Origin: a virus
Virus record (IMG/VR): IMGVR_UViG_3300024319_000578
Location: 1-40,912 of that record
Length of the DNA: 40,912 bases
Direction: 5' to 3' (one strand)
The notes under the pieces: generated by a model
What the model was told of the DNA's origin: nothing
Databases searched by the model: none
Seen by the model: only the letters and a program-made list of their open reading frames with translations
Shown here: piece after piece, positions 31,783-37,723 of the stretch
How positions within the stretch are numbered: position 1 is the stretch's first letter
Layout: each line of letters starts with the position of its first letter
Translations under genes and position numbers: made by a program

Positions 31783-32196
31783 ATGATATATACAATTTTA
31801 ATAATACTTCTCCTAGTGAGCCTAGGAGGAGTTACTTTTCTCTACAAAAAAAAGATAGCAAATTTAAAAGCCGACTTTGAAAGAGAAAGAGCAGAGATAA
31901 GAAGAGATGCTAAAAAAAGATCAGGAGCTGTACAATGGGGTAAGACTATAGAACACTTCGTACCATTTATGTCTGACTTTCCAGTACCTCCAGAAGACTG
32001 TACGTTTTTAGGTATGCCTATAGATTATGTTGCTTTTAAAGATACGGGAAGTAAGAATAAATGCTCGGTTCATTTCGTAGAAGTAAAGAGCGGTAGTGCG
32101 TTCCTTATGGGAAAACAGAAAAATATAAAAAAGGCAATTGAAGAAGGTAGAGTGTTTTGGCATGAAATAGCTGTTGATGGAAATAGTGTAAAATAG
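31783..32196 (+). CDS. Membrane-anchored Holliday-junction-resolvase-related nuclease
   Basis: The 137-residue protein has an N-terminal membrane segment (IYTILIILLLVSLGGVTFLY) and a charged helix. A nuclease-like domain follows: SGAVQWGKTIEHFVPFM, GMPIDYVAF (acidic residue Asp) and HFVEVKSG (the ExK-type pair), then KKAIEEGRVFWHEI. This matches the predicted endonuclease family related to archaeal Holliday junction resolvases (COG4741/PF10107-like, from memory). It follows nrdA by 10 bases. It could process phage recombination intermediates or degrade host DNA at the membrane. Activity is untested; the family call is good. Confidence 0.75.
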   Translation: MIYTILIILLLVSLGGVTFLYKKKIANLKADFERERAEIRRDAKKRSGAVQWGKTIEHFVPFMSDFPVPPEDCTFLGMPIDYVAFKDTGSKNKCSVHFVEVKSGSAFLMGKQKNIKKAIEEGRVFWHEIAVDGNSVK

Positions 32197-32217
32197 TTGT
32201 TTTATACTGTTATTTTT
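32182..32217 (+). terminator. Intrinsic terminator spanning the stop codon of the nuclease gene
   Basis: A 12-bp stem with two G-U pairs (32182-32193 with 32200-32211) encloses a TAGTTG loop that contains the stop codon. ATTTTTC follows. The stem is A/T-rich. It overlaps the -33 region of the next promoter, so ending one transcript and starting the next are interlocked. Confidence 0.5.
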
Positions 32218-32226
32218 CTTATATTA
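32197..32226 (+). promoter_or_regulatory. Promoter, TTG-N20-TATATTA
   Basis: TTG at 32197-32199 and TATATTA at 32220-32226 have a 20-base spacer. It would drive the 43-residue gene, thioredoxin and the small genes after it. Confidence 0.6.
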
Positions 32227-32251
32227 TTATATAATCATAAATCAAAGTTAT

Positions 32252-32383
32252 ATGTCAAAAAATTCAACAAAGCAACTCTATACACAGACTATGGAATGGC
32301 TAAAAACTAGAGGAATCAAAACTTCAAACACTACAGCTAAAAAATCAAGATTTAACAACTATAAAGACAGAGGTAGAAAATGA
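32252..32383 (+). CDS. Small basic protein (43 residues), function unknown
   Basis: A short ORF fits exactly between the promoter and the thioredoxin gene. It starts MSKNSTKQLYTQTMEWLKTR after the recurrent leader AAATCAAAGTTATATG, and its stop overlaps the thioredoxin ATG in an ATGA junction. The protein is Lys/Arg/Ser/Thr-rich and may be DNA-binding or RNA-binding, but no domain is recognised. The promoter, leader and coupling support that it is translated. Confidence 0.6.
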   Translation: MSKNSTKQLYTQTMEWLKTRGIKTSNTTAKKSRFNNYKDRGRK

Positions 32384-32640
32384 TTAAAGTAATTAAATTT
32401 TATGCAGATTGGTGTGGACCTTGTAGAGTCTACGCTAAAACTTTTGATAAAGTATCAGAAGAGTTGAAAGACAAGTACGATTTTGTTAATATCAATGTTG
32501 AAACAGATACAACAGGATTAGCTGCAGAGTACAAAGTTAATGGAATACCTACAACTGTTGTTATAGACGGTGATAAGGTTAAATCAGAATCCGGAAGGAT
32601 GGATGAAAAAAGATTAAAAGCTTTCATAGGTAGTGAATAG
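32380..32640 (+). CDS. Thioredoxin
   Basis: The 86-residue thioredoxin-fold protein has the active site ADWCGPCRVY (Cys12 and Cys15), the central FVNINVETDTTGLAAEYKV and the cis-proline loop VNGIPTTVVI. It is shorter than E. coli thioredoxin (about 108), having lost part of the N-terminal strand-helix, as often in phage versions. The likely partner is the C-terminal CLSC of the phage NrdA. It is translationally coupled to the small ORF upstream (ATGA) and overlaps the next gene. Confidence 0.93.
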   Translation: MIKVIKFYADWCGPCRVYAKTFDKVSEELKDKYDFVNINVETDTTGLAAEYKVNGIPTTVVIDGDKVKSESGRMDEKRLKAFIGSE

Positions 32641-32977
32641 AAATATAGTTATAGCGTTTATACTTTTTATGATAGCCCAGGGTATGATTTGGTATCAGAC
32701 TAACTCTCAGTTTTTTAGTAGCTGGGTTAAGGAGAGACCACTTCTAATGGCTTGTTTAGGTATACCTATTAGCTACATTTTAATTTATGCATCAAGGTAC
32801 GTCGTAGCAGGATTCGATGGATTATTATGGCCCGGTAGATTAATAGGATTTTCTACAGGTATGATAATAATGGCGATCCTGACTTACGTTCACTTAGGAG
32901 AAGGCATCACAGTCAAAACAGGAGTTACACTATTACTTGCATTTATAATAGTAATGGTACAATTATATTGGAAATAA
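32633..32977 (+). CDS. Small integral membrane protein with about four transmembrane segments
   Basis: The start is a GTG inside the end of the thioredoxin gene. The 114-residue protein has hydrophobic segments near residues 4-20, 35-53, 64-83 and 93-112 (for example IVIAFILFMIAQGMIWY and VTLLLAFIIVMVQLYW). A loop with FDGLLWPGRLIGF separates the second and third. The size and four-helix plan recall small membrane proteins common in aquatic phages, but it is not a recognisable holin or exporter. It may act in lysis or in transport. Coding potential is good. Confidence 0.65.
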   Translation: MNRNIVIAFILFMIAQGMIWYQTNSQFFSSWVKERPLLMACLGIPISYILIYASRYVVAGFDGLLWPGRLIGFSTGMIIMAILTYVHLGEGITVKTGVTLLLAFIIVMVQLYWK

Positions 32978-32992
32978 AAATAAATTTAAGTT

Positions 32993-33298
32993 ATGTTAAG
33001 AAGACCAGATTCTATCCCCGCTGGGGACACAATTATTGAAGATTCGGTTATGGAACCGTTCTTTATCGCTAAATCAACTTCAGGAGGTTATACTTTATAC
33101 GAAAGAGTAATCAAAGGAGAAAATAACACACACTACATTAAAACCATATGCTACCCAGCAACTTTTAACCAAGCGCTGAAATCAGCCTGTAGAGAGTTAC
33201 TCAATAGTAAAAGTAAGCACTACGGGTCAATAAAAGAGTATATTAATGAGTGGAAAGTAATACAAGAGAGAATATCATCTTTTACAAATATAGATTAA
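32993..33298 (+). CDS. Hypothetical protein (101 residues)
   Basis: Not recognised. The protein has beta-rich first half (DSVMEPFFIAKSTSGGYTLY, ERVIKGENNTHYIKTICYPA) and a helical second half (NQALKSACRELLNS, GSIKEYINEWKVIQERIS). The leader ATAAATTTAAGTTATG matches that of several neighbours. It is followed after one base by the next small ORF. It looks like a compact soluble protein expressed with the thioredoxin operon. Confidence 0.65.
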   Translation: MLRRPDSIPAGDTIIEDSVMEPFFIAKSTSGGYTLYERVIKGENNTHYIKTICYPATFNQALKSACRELLNSKSKHYGSIKEYINEWKVIQERISSFTNID

Positions 33299-33299
33299 T

Positions 33300-33467
33300 A
33301 TGTCAGTTCCTATAGATATTTTTTATTGGAGAGTTGAAGTTGATGGAGAAGAGTGGATAGTAGATGGAAAAGAAATTAAAGAAGTAATTAGAAAAGTTTT
33401 AGCAGAGGAACCATCAGCAGAGATAGATTTAATAGAAAAAACAAATATAAGTAAAGTTGTATTTTAG
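33300..33467 (+). CDS. Hypothetical acidic protein (55 residues)
   Basis: A short ORF starts one base after the stop of the previous gene (TAA-T-ATG). The protein begins MSVPIDIFYWRVEVDGEEWI, with two or three beta-like strands followed by a charged helix (KEIKEVIRKVLAEEPSAEID). No family is recognised. It ends just before the queC promoter, and its last codons contain the TTG of that promoter. Tight packing and amphipathic structure support translation. Confidence 0.5.
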   Translation: MSVPIDIFYWRVEVDGEEWIVDGKEIKEVIRKVLAEEPSAEIDLIEKTNISKVVF

Positions 33468-33486
33468 TAATATTTTTAATATATTA
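33457..33486 (+). promoter_or_regulatory. Promoter, TTG-N20-TATATTA, for queC
   Basis: TTG at 33457-33459 and TATATTA at 33480-33486 have a 20-base spacer. The start codon of queC is 62 bp further on, a longer leader than for most genes in the window. Confidence 0.6.
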
Positions 33487-33500
33487 TAATTAACATTTTA

Positions 33501-33528
33501 GCGTTAGCCTATACGCGAAATACCTGGC
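33501..33528 (+). promoter_or_regulatory. Possible structured leader (hairpin/pseudoknot) upstream of queC
   Basis: GCGT (33501-33504) pairs with ACGC (33513-33516). The loop GCC (33507-33509) can pair with GGC (33526-33528), followed by an A-rich run, giving a compact H-type pseudoknot outline like small preQ1 riboswitches. It does not match the preQ1-I consensus I know, and the pseudoknot has only 3 bp. Location before a preQ0 synthesis gene is the main reason to list it. Confidence 0.25.
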
Positions 33529-33548
33529 AAAAATTAAATAAATAAATT

Positions 33549-34337
33549 ATGGCACATTGTGTAGTTAGTTTAAGTGGTGGAATGGATAGCAGCACCCTAT
33601 TGTTAAGAGCTATCGAAAAGTACGATACCGTAACTGGTATCTCATTTGACTACGGTCAAAAACATAGAGTTGAACTTGAAAGAGCTCAATCATTAATTAA
33701 TTACCTAGCAGATAAAGGTCACAAAGTAAATTATCGTCAAATTAAATTAGACGGATTAGTAGATTTACTAGATTCGGCTTTAACCGAAGGAGGTAAAGAT
33801 GTACCAGAAGGACATTATGAACAAGATAATATGAAAGAAACTGTTGTTCCTAATAGAAACAAAATGTTCGCTTCTATTACTCAAGCAGTAGCTTTGTCAG
33901 TAGCAAATAAAACAGGAGAACCTTGTGATATTGCTCTAGGTATACATGCTGGTGATCATGCAGTTTATCCTGATTGTAGACAAGAATTTAGAGATGCAGA
34001 TGATGCAGCTTTTAGAATTGGAAACTGGGATGCTGACAGAGTAGGGTACTTTACGCCTTATTTAGATACTGATAAATTAGGTATTTTAATAGACGGTGAA
34101 AAATTATGTGATGAACTTGGGATCAACTTTAATGAAGTTTATAAAAGAACAAACACATCGTATAAACCTTACCCAAGCGGTAACTCAGACTATAAATCTG
34201 CTTCTTCTGTAGAGAGAATTGAAGCATTTATCGCACTAGGGAGACCTGATCCAGTTCAATACGAAGATGAAACAGGAGAAGTTGGATATGAAGTTGCTAG
34301 AAAACACGTTGAAAACGTTTTATCTGCATATTTATAA
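33549..34337 (+). CDS. queC: QueC-like 7-cyano-7-deazaguanine (preQ0) synthase, zinc cysteines lost
   Basis: The 262-residue protein converts 7-carboxy-7-deazaguanine to preQ0 in family members. It has the PP-loop SGGMDSST (residues 9-16), FDYGQKHRVEL, VPNRNKMF, GIHAGDHAVYPDCRQEF and the terminal ERIEAFIALGRPDP. Canonical QueC has a zinc site in TxSCY and CGxCxSC. Here the same stretch reads TNTSY (201-205) and then DYKSASSVERIEAF, so all four cysteines are replaced by Ser or Asp. The ATP-binding half is intact. It may be a phage variant with a re-engineered structural site, or an altered activity. queD, queE, folE and a TGT-like gene follow within 7 kb. Confidence 0.9.
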   Translation: MAHCVVSLSGGMDSSTLLLRAIEKYDTVTGISFDYGQKHRVELERAQSLINYLADKGHKVNYRQIKLDGLVDLLDSALTEGGKDVPEGHYEQDNMKETVVPNRNKMFASITQAVALSVANKTGEPCDIALGIHAGDHAVYPDCRQEFRDADDAAFRIGNWDADRVGYFTPYLDTDKLGILIDGEKLCDELGINFNEVYKRTNTSYKPYPSGNSDYKSASSVERIEAFIALGRPDPVQYEDETGEVGYEVARKHVENVLSAYL

Positions 34338-34365
34338 GCTCATGTTAATTAATTAAGATAAAGTA

Positions 34366-34512
34366 ATGAGTACTACAAGCGATCAACAAAACGGTCAACC
34401 ACACACTAATGATACTAGAAATACTTTTAATAAAAGGGTAAGTAGGTACATTATGTTAGGCAGCACTAAAAAAGTACAATGGGACGGTAGAAGAAGAAAC
34501 CGTTCCATTTAA
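34366..34512 (+). CDS. Small basic protein (48 residues), function unknown
   Basis: A short ORF lies between queC and the 3D-domain gene. The N-terminal half is polar (MSTTSDQQNGQPHTNDTRN) and the C-terminal half basic (FNKRVSRYIMLGSTKKVQW, then an Arg-rich end). No domain is recognised. Spacing to both neighbours is short (28 and 15 bases) and the leader is A-rich. It may bind nucleic acid. Support is moderate because it rests on position and composition only. Confidence 0.5.
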   Translation: MSTTSDQQNGQPHTNDTRNTFNKRVSRYIMLGSTKKVQWDGRRRNRSI

Positions 34513-34527
34513 CTAAAATTAAGTTAT

Positions 34528-34869
34528 ATGAAATTATTTATTTTAGCTGTAACGACAGTATTGGCTACTATATACCATGCTGATCCAGCACAGACTAACG
34601 CAGACTATTTAACCACTGCTTCTCTTAAGAAAATAGATGAAAGTAATCCTGCAGGTCATAGGTGGATTGCTGTCTCTAGAGATTTAGAAAAACTAGGCTT
34701 TACTATGGGGACTAGGGTATGTATAGAAAATGCTGGAGAGATGGATGGTGAATGGACTATTGAAGATCGTATGAATAAGAGATGGACAAAACGTATTGAT
34801 TTTTTAGTAAATAAAAGTATGAAGTACGGTAAGTGGGGTAATGTTAAAATATATGTAATAGAAGAGTAA
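34528..34869 (+). CDS. Exported 3D-domain (double-psi beta-barrel) protein
   Basis: The 113-residue protein starts with a short signal-peptide-like hydrophobic run (KLFILAVTTVLATIYHA). It continues with the 3D-domain pattern: ADPAQTNADYLTT, RWIAVSRDLEKLGFTMGTRV, IENAGEMDGEWTIEDRMNKR and a final RIDFLV...KWGNVKIYVI. This fold occurs in MltA and RlpA-like peptidoglycan-active proteins; the Asp residues in EDRM and RIDF are the conserved ones. It could act on the cell wall in lysis or superinfection control. Its stop abuts the next ATG directly. Confidence 0.75.
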   Translation: MKLFILAVTTVLATIYHADPAQTNADYLTTASLKKIDESNPAGHRWIAVSRDLEKLGFTMGTRVCIENAGEMDGEWTIEDRMNKRWTKRIDFLVNKSMKYGKWGNVKIYVIEE

Positions 34870-35457
34870 ATGAAAAAAGGTACTAAACATCTTATCATAA
34901 TAGGACACCCAGACCAAAAATCATTCTGTTACAACGGCATTTATAAAACTATCATAAGACAGATGAATAAGTATAAATCGAACTATAAGGTTATTGATTT
35001 ATATGAAGATAAATTGCACAGAGATAAAGTAGACTTGATAAAAAACTATAAACAGTTAGTTACTTGGTCAACACATATGTACTTTGTTTCACCAGTTTGG
35101 TGGTTTAGGTTAACTCCTAAATTAGAAATGTTTTTTGATGAAGTATTCACACCAGGGTTTGCATATAAGTTTGTTCCAATAATTGGAAAGTATGCATACC
35201 CTAAACCGTTCTTCAGTAATAAGAAAGTAAGAACCTACATTACACACGGAGCTCCAAAGTTACCAGTTATTACCCTATACTTAAACTCTGTAAAGCTCAG
35301 ACTAGTTATGGGAGTATATACATTTGTATTTGGCTGGAACCTAAACAGGTGGACTAAGACAAAGCAATTCTGGTCTGTACCGTTTGTATCTAAAGAAAAA
35401 CGAAGTAAATACTTAAGAACAGTAAAAGAAGATATCAGAAAAGATTTAGGACTATGA
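34870..35457 (+). CDS. Flavodoxin-fold NAD(P)H oxidoreductase (Flavodoxin_2 / KefF-YwrO-like)
   Basis: The 195-residue protein starts LIIIGHPDQKSFCYNGI, the phosphate-binding motif of NQO1/KefF/YwrO-type flavoproteins. It contains THMYFVSPVWWFRLTPKLEM followed by FFDEVFTPGFAYKF, the FMN/FAD-binding and hydrophobic-pocket signature. A basic C-terminal region (NRWTKTKQFW) follows. Family members reduce quinones or regulate potassium efflux systems. In a phage it could support redox supply or protect the infected cell from stress; neither is shown. It overlaps the next gene by four bases (ATGA). Confidence 0.8.
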   Translation: MKKGTKHLIIIGHPDQKSFCYNGIYKTIIRQMNKYKSNYKVIDLYEDKLHRDKVDLIKNYKQLVTWSTHMYFVSPVWWFRLTPKLEMFFDEVFTPGFAYKFVPIIGKYAYPKPFFSNKKVRTYITHGAPKLPVITLYLNSVKLRLVMGVYTFVFGWNLNRWTKTKQFWSVPFVSKEKRSKYLRTVKEDIRKDLGL

Positions 35458-35726
35458 AAAAACTAAAAAAGAGTTACTGGAACTACTACCTTAGGAACAT
35501 GGTTAGAGATAGAAGACTGACCCCGGCCGAACGTTTAGGTACAAGAGTAGGGTATATGGGAGTTGGATTCTTAATAGCAGGACAATGGACACTAAATCCA
35601 GCTATGTATGTAATAGGTTTTGGATGTGTCTTAATACAGGTAGCAATTCGTAGACAGTGGAACTTAGTAGCTCTACAGTTAAACGGTTTAATTGCCTGGA
35701 CGATACATTTTATAAATTCGTTATAA
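35454..35726 (+). CDS. Small membrane protein with two to three transmembrane segments
   Basis: The 90-residue protein has a basic N-terminus (MKKLKKSYWNYYLRNMVRDR) and hydrophobic segments near residues 34-46, 49-63 and 72-88 (VGFLIAGQWTL, MYVIGFGCVLIQVAI, LQLNGLIAWTIHFINS). No known family is assigned. It is coupled to the oxidoreductase gene through an ATGA overlap, so the two may act together at the membrane. It is the last gene before a new promoter. Confidence 0.65.
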   Translation: MKKLKKSYWNYYLRNMVRDRRLTPAERLGTRVGYMGVGFLIAGQWTLNPAMYVIGFGCVLIQVAIRRQWNLVALQLNGLIAWTIHFINSL

Positions 35727-35742
35727 AAAAACGTATATTTAG

Positions 35743-35772
35743 TTGGATATAAGGAATATTCTGACTATATTA
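35743..35772 (+). promoter_or_regulatory. Promoter, TTG-N20-TATATTA, for the queD-queE segment
   Basis: TTG at 35743-35745 and TATATTA at 35766-35772 have a 20-base spacer that contains the palindrome GAATATTC (35754-35761). The 74-residue gene, queD and queE follow without another promoter of this type. Confidence 0.6.
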
Positions 35773-35820
35773 TATTATAGGTAATAATTAGTGTCGTAGC
35801 ACCACTTTAAAAACACACGT

Positions 35821-36045
35821 ATGAGAGAAGAAATACACAATGAGTTATGGGATAGAGAAAATAGAGACTCTATCAAAATCGACGGACAGAAGATACCTGA
35901 TCCGAAATTACACCAAAGAATATCTTTTATTAAATCAGCTATTAGAATGGGGGCATGTGCTTTCGGATTCTTTGGTATGTTTGAAGTAGGGTTTATTGGA
36001 CTATTTTTAGCAGAAATAGTTGGTATTGGTGAAGAATTAGTTTAA
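35821..36045 (+). CDS. Hypothetical protein with one membrane-associated segment
   Basis: The 74-residue protein has a charged N-terminal half (MREEIHNELWDRENRDSIKI) and a hydrophobic C-terminal half (MGACAFGFFGMFEVGFIGLF, then LAEIVGIGEELV) that could span or lie on a membrane. No family is recognised. It is the first gene after the promoter and ends 9 bases before queD, whose leader is AAATTAAAGTTATG. Function is unknown. Confidence 0.6.
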   Translation: MREEIHNELWDRENRDSIKIDGQKIPDPKLHQRISFIKSAIRMGACAFGFFGMFEVGFIGLFLAEIVGIGEELV

Positions 36046-36054
36046 ATTAAAGTT

Positions 36055-36519
36055 ATGGGAAAATTTCAATCAACAAAAGTATTTGACGGGTACTCTACTG
36101 TATTTCGTCAATGGAAAGCAACAACTACACATTGTTCAAAACTACACGGATATGGTGTATCATTTAAGATATGGTTCGAAGGAGAGTTAGATGAGAGAAA
36201 CTGGGTCTGGGATTTCGGAGGAATGAAAAGAGCTAAAGGAACTATAGAAAAGATGACACCTAAAGCATGGATGGACTATATGTTTGACCATACCTTTTTA
36301 GTAGCTGAAGACGATCCATTTAAGGAGTCTTTTATGCAAATGGATTTAGCTAAAGTAGCTCAAGTACGAATAGTTCCGGCAACAGGAGCAGAGAGCTTTG
36401 CTAAATTTATATACGAAAGTATAAATCCATTTATAGAAGAAGAAACCGGCGGTAGAGTTAAGATAACAAAAGTAGAATTTAGAGAACACGCTAAAAATAG
36501 TGCAATTTATGTCGCATAA
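36055..36519 (+). CDS. queD: QueD-like 6-carboxytetrahydropterin synthase
   Basis: The 154-residue T-fold protein corresponds to the second step of preQ0 synthesis. It retains the catalytic-type Cys27 and His31 in THCSKLHGYG, then WVWDFGGMK, FDHTFLV and PATGAESFAKFIYE (binding Glu). Typical QueD has FxAAH and LHGH zinc histidines; here the first site reads YSTVFRQW and the second LHGY, so two of the three usual zinc histidines are not at their normal positions. His26 might substitute. A similar HGY variant may be usual among phage QueD-like proteins. The gene overlaps queE by 11 bases. Confidence 0.82.
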   Translation: MGKFQSTKVFDGYSTVFRQWKATTTHCSKLHGYGVSFKIWFEGELDERNWVWDFGGMKRAKGTIEKMTPKAWMDYMFDHTFLVAEDDPFKESFMQMDLAKVAQVRIVPATGAESFAKFIYESINPFIEEETGGRVKITKVEFREHAKNSAIYVA

Positions 36520-37297
36520 ACAATTAAAAAGAATAGAGGATTACGATAAGAATCTGCCTATTGTAGAAATATACACAGCAGTACAATCAGAAGGATCAAG
36601 AGCTGGTTACCCAACAGTAGTAATTAGAACAACAGGATGTACACATAGATGTTATTTCGGTGAAGGAGGATGGTGCGATAGCTGGTATACAAGCATACAC
36701 CCAGAAAAAGGGCACTTTAACTTTAAAGATATTATTAAAGCATATGAAGATAATCCTCATATAAAAGAAATGATGTTAACTGGTGGTTCACCAACAATGC
36801 ATCCAGCCTTAGTAAACGAATTAACACACTTTGCACATGAAAACAATATATTCATTACTATTGAAACTGAGGGATCTCATTTTCTTCCTACCGATTATCC
36901 TATTAATTTGCTTAGCATTAGTCCTAAGTTTAGTAATAGTGTCCCCGTTGTTGGTGTTGAAACTCCTCAGGGATCCATTACAGACGAAAGAATGGTAAAA
37001 CGTCATAATAAGTTTAGACTTAATTACGAAGCAATAAAACAATCAATTGATTATCATTCTGATTACCATATTAAACCCGTATGGGACGGTAAAGATGAGG
37101 GAGCATTATCCGAGATTATGGAATGTATTGATACCTTAGAAGTACCTCAACATAAAGTTTGGTTTATGCCTGCCGGAGATTCTAGAGAAGCCCTATTCAA
37201 ATCTTATCCCGTATTATTTGATTGGGTAAGAGATAATGGATATAGAATGACTTGGAGACCTCATATCATCGCTTTTGAAGACCAACGTGAAGTATAG
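36509..37297 (+). CDS. queE: QueE-like 7-carboxy-7-deazaguanine synthase (radical SAM)
   Basis: I choose the ATG at 36509 (262 residues); a GTG at 36500 would add three residues. The enzyme contracts carboxytetrahydropterin to the 7-deazaguanine skeleton. The N-terminus has PIVEIYTAVQSEGSRAGYPT and VVIRTTGC. The cluster motif reads GCTHRCYFGEGGWCDSWYT: Cys44, Cys48 and Cys56, that is CX3CX7C. The usual radical SAM motif is CX3CX2C, so the FGEGG segment is an insertion before the conserved WCDxxYT. EMMLTGGSPTMHP (SAM-binding Gly-rich motif), ITIETEGS and SISPKF are also present. The stop codon shares a base with the next small ORF. The family is clear; the cluster spacing is unusual. Confidence 0.88.
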   Translation: MSHKQLKRIEDYDKNLPIVEIYTAVQSEGSRAGYPTVVIRTTGCTHRCYFGEGGWCDSWYTSIHPEKGHFNFKDIIKAYEDNPHIKEMMLTGGSPTMHPALVNELTHFAHENNIFITIETEGSHFLPTDYPINLLSISPKFSNSVPVVGVETPQGSITDERMVKRHNKFRLNYEAIKQSIDYHSDYHIKPVWDGKDEGALSEIMECIDTLEVPQHKVWFMPAGDSREALFKSYPVLFDWVRDNGYRMTWRPHIIAFEDQREV

Positions 37298-37431
37298 TGG
37301 ATAAAAAAGAGGCATTAGAAATATTAGAAAATATAGCAGAAAACATTAATACATGTTGTGCAATCACTATGGAACCAGATGACGTTTTAGTACTATGTGA
37401 TAAACTAAAAATATATATAGAGAATGATTAA
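37297..37431 (+). CDS. Small acidic helical protein (44 residues), GTG start
   Basis: The GTG shares one base with the queE stop, and the stop overlaps the next ORF by eight bases. The sequence MDKKEALEILENIAENINTC is amphipathic helical; three cysteines occur. No family is recognised. The continuous overlaps argue that it is translated as part of the queD-queE operon. Confidence 0.5.
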   Translation: MDKKEALEILENIAENINTCCAITMEPDDVLVLCDKLKIYIEND

Positions 37432-37723
37432 CTTAAAAGAATTAATAGAATCAGCAGGTCCAGGTAGACTAGATCATACGATTACTATAGAAGGAAGCCC
37501 AGTTTGGGACTATAAAATGGGAGACGTACATACTGTATTTCTTATATCAGAAGACCCTTGGGAAGGTGTAGAAGAAGAGTACGTAACTTTAAAAGAATTA
37601 AGAAAGTACATAGTAGACAGCTTCATACCTTTCGAATCAGTAAAATTTAAAACAGAAGCAGATAGAGAATTAATTAAAAGTTATAAATGGGAAGAAAAGC
37701 AATTAATTTTATCACATTACTAA
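37424..37723 (+). CDS. Hypothetical protein (99 residues)
   Basis: Not recognised. The protein has an N-terminal helix (MINLKELIESAG), beta-like stretches (HTITIEGSPVWDYKMGDVHT, VFLISEDPWEGVEEEYVTL) and a charged helical C-terminus. No cysteine or metal motif is visible. It overlaps both neighbours (8 bases on the left, 37 bases on the right), so it is embedded in a tightly packed operon. Confidence 0.6.
   Translation: MINLKELIESAGPGRLDHTITIEGSPVWDYKMGDVHTVFLISEDPWEGVEEEYVTLKELRKYIVDSFIPFESVKFKTEADRELIKSYKWEEKQLILSHY

Noticed and set aside
33501-33540. Canonical preQ1-I riboswitch
   Set aside because: The hairpin plus A-rich tail is suggestive, but the loop and tail do not match the preQ1-I consensus I know; kept only as a low-confidence structured leader.
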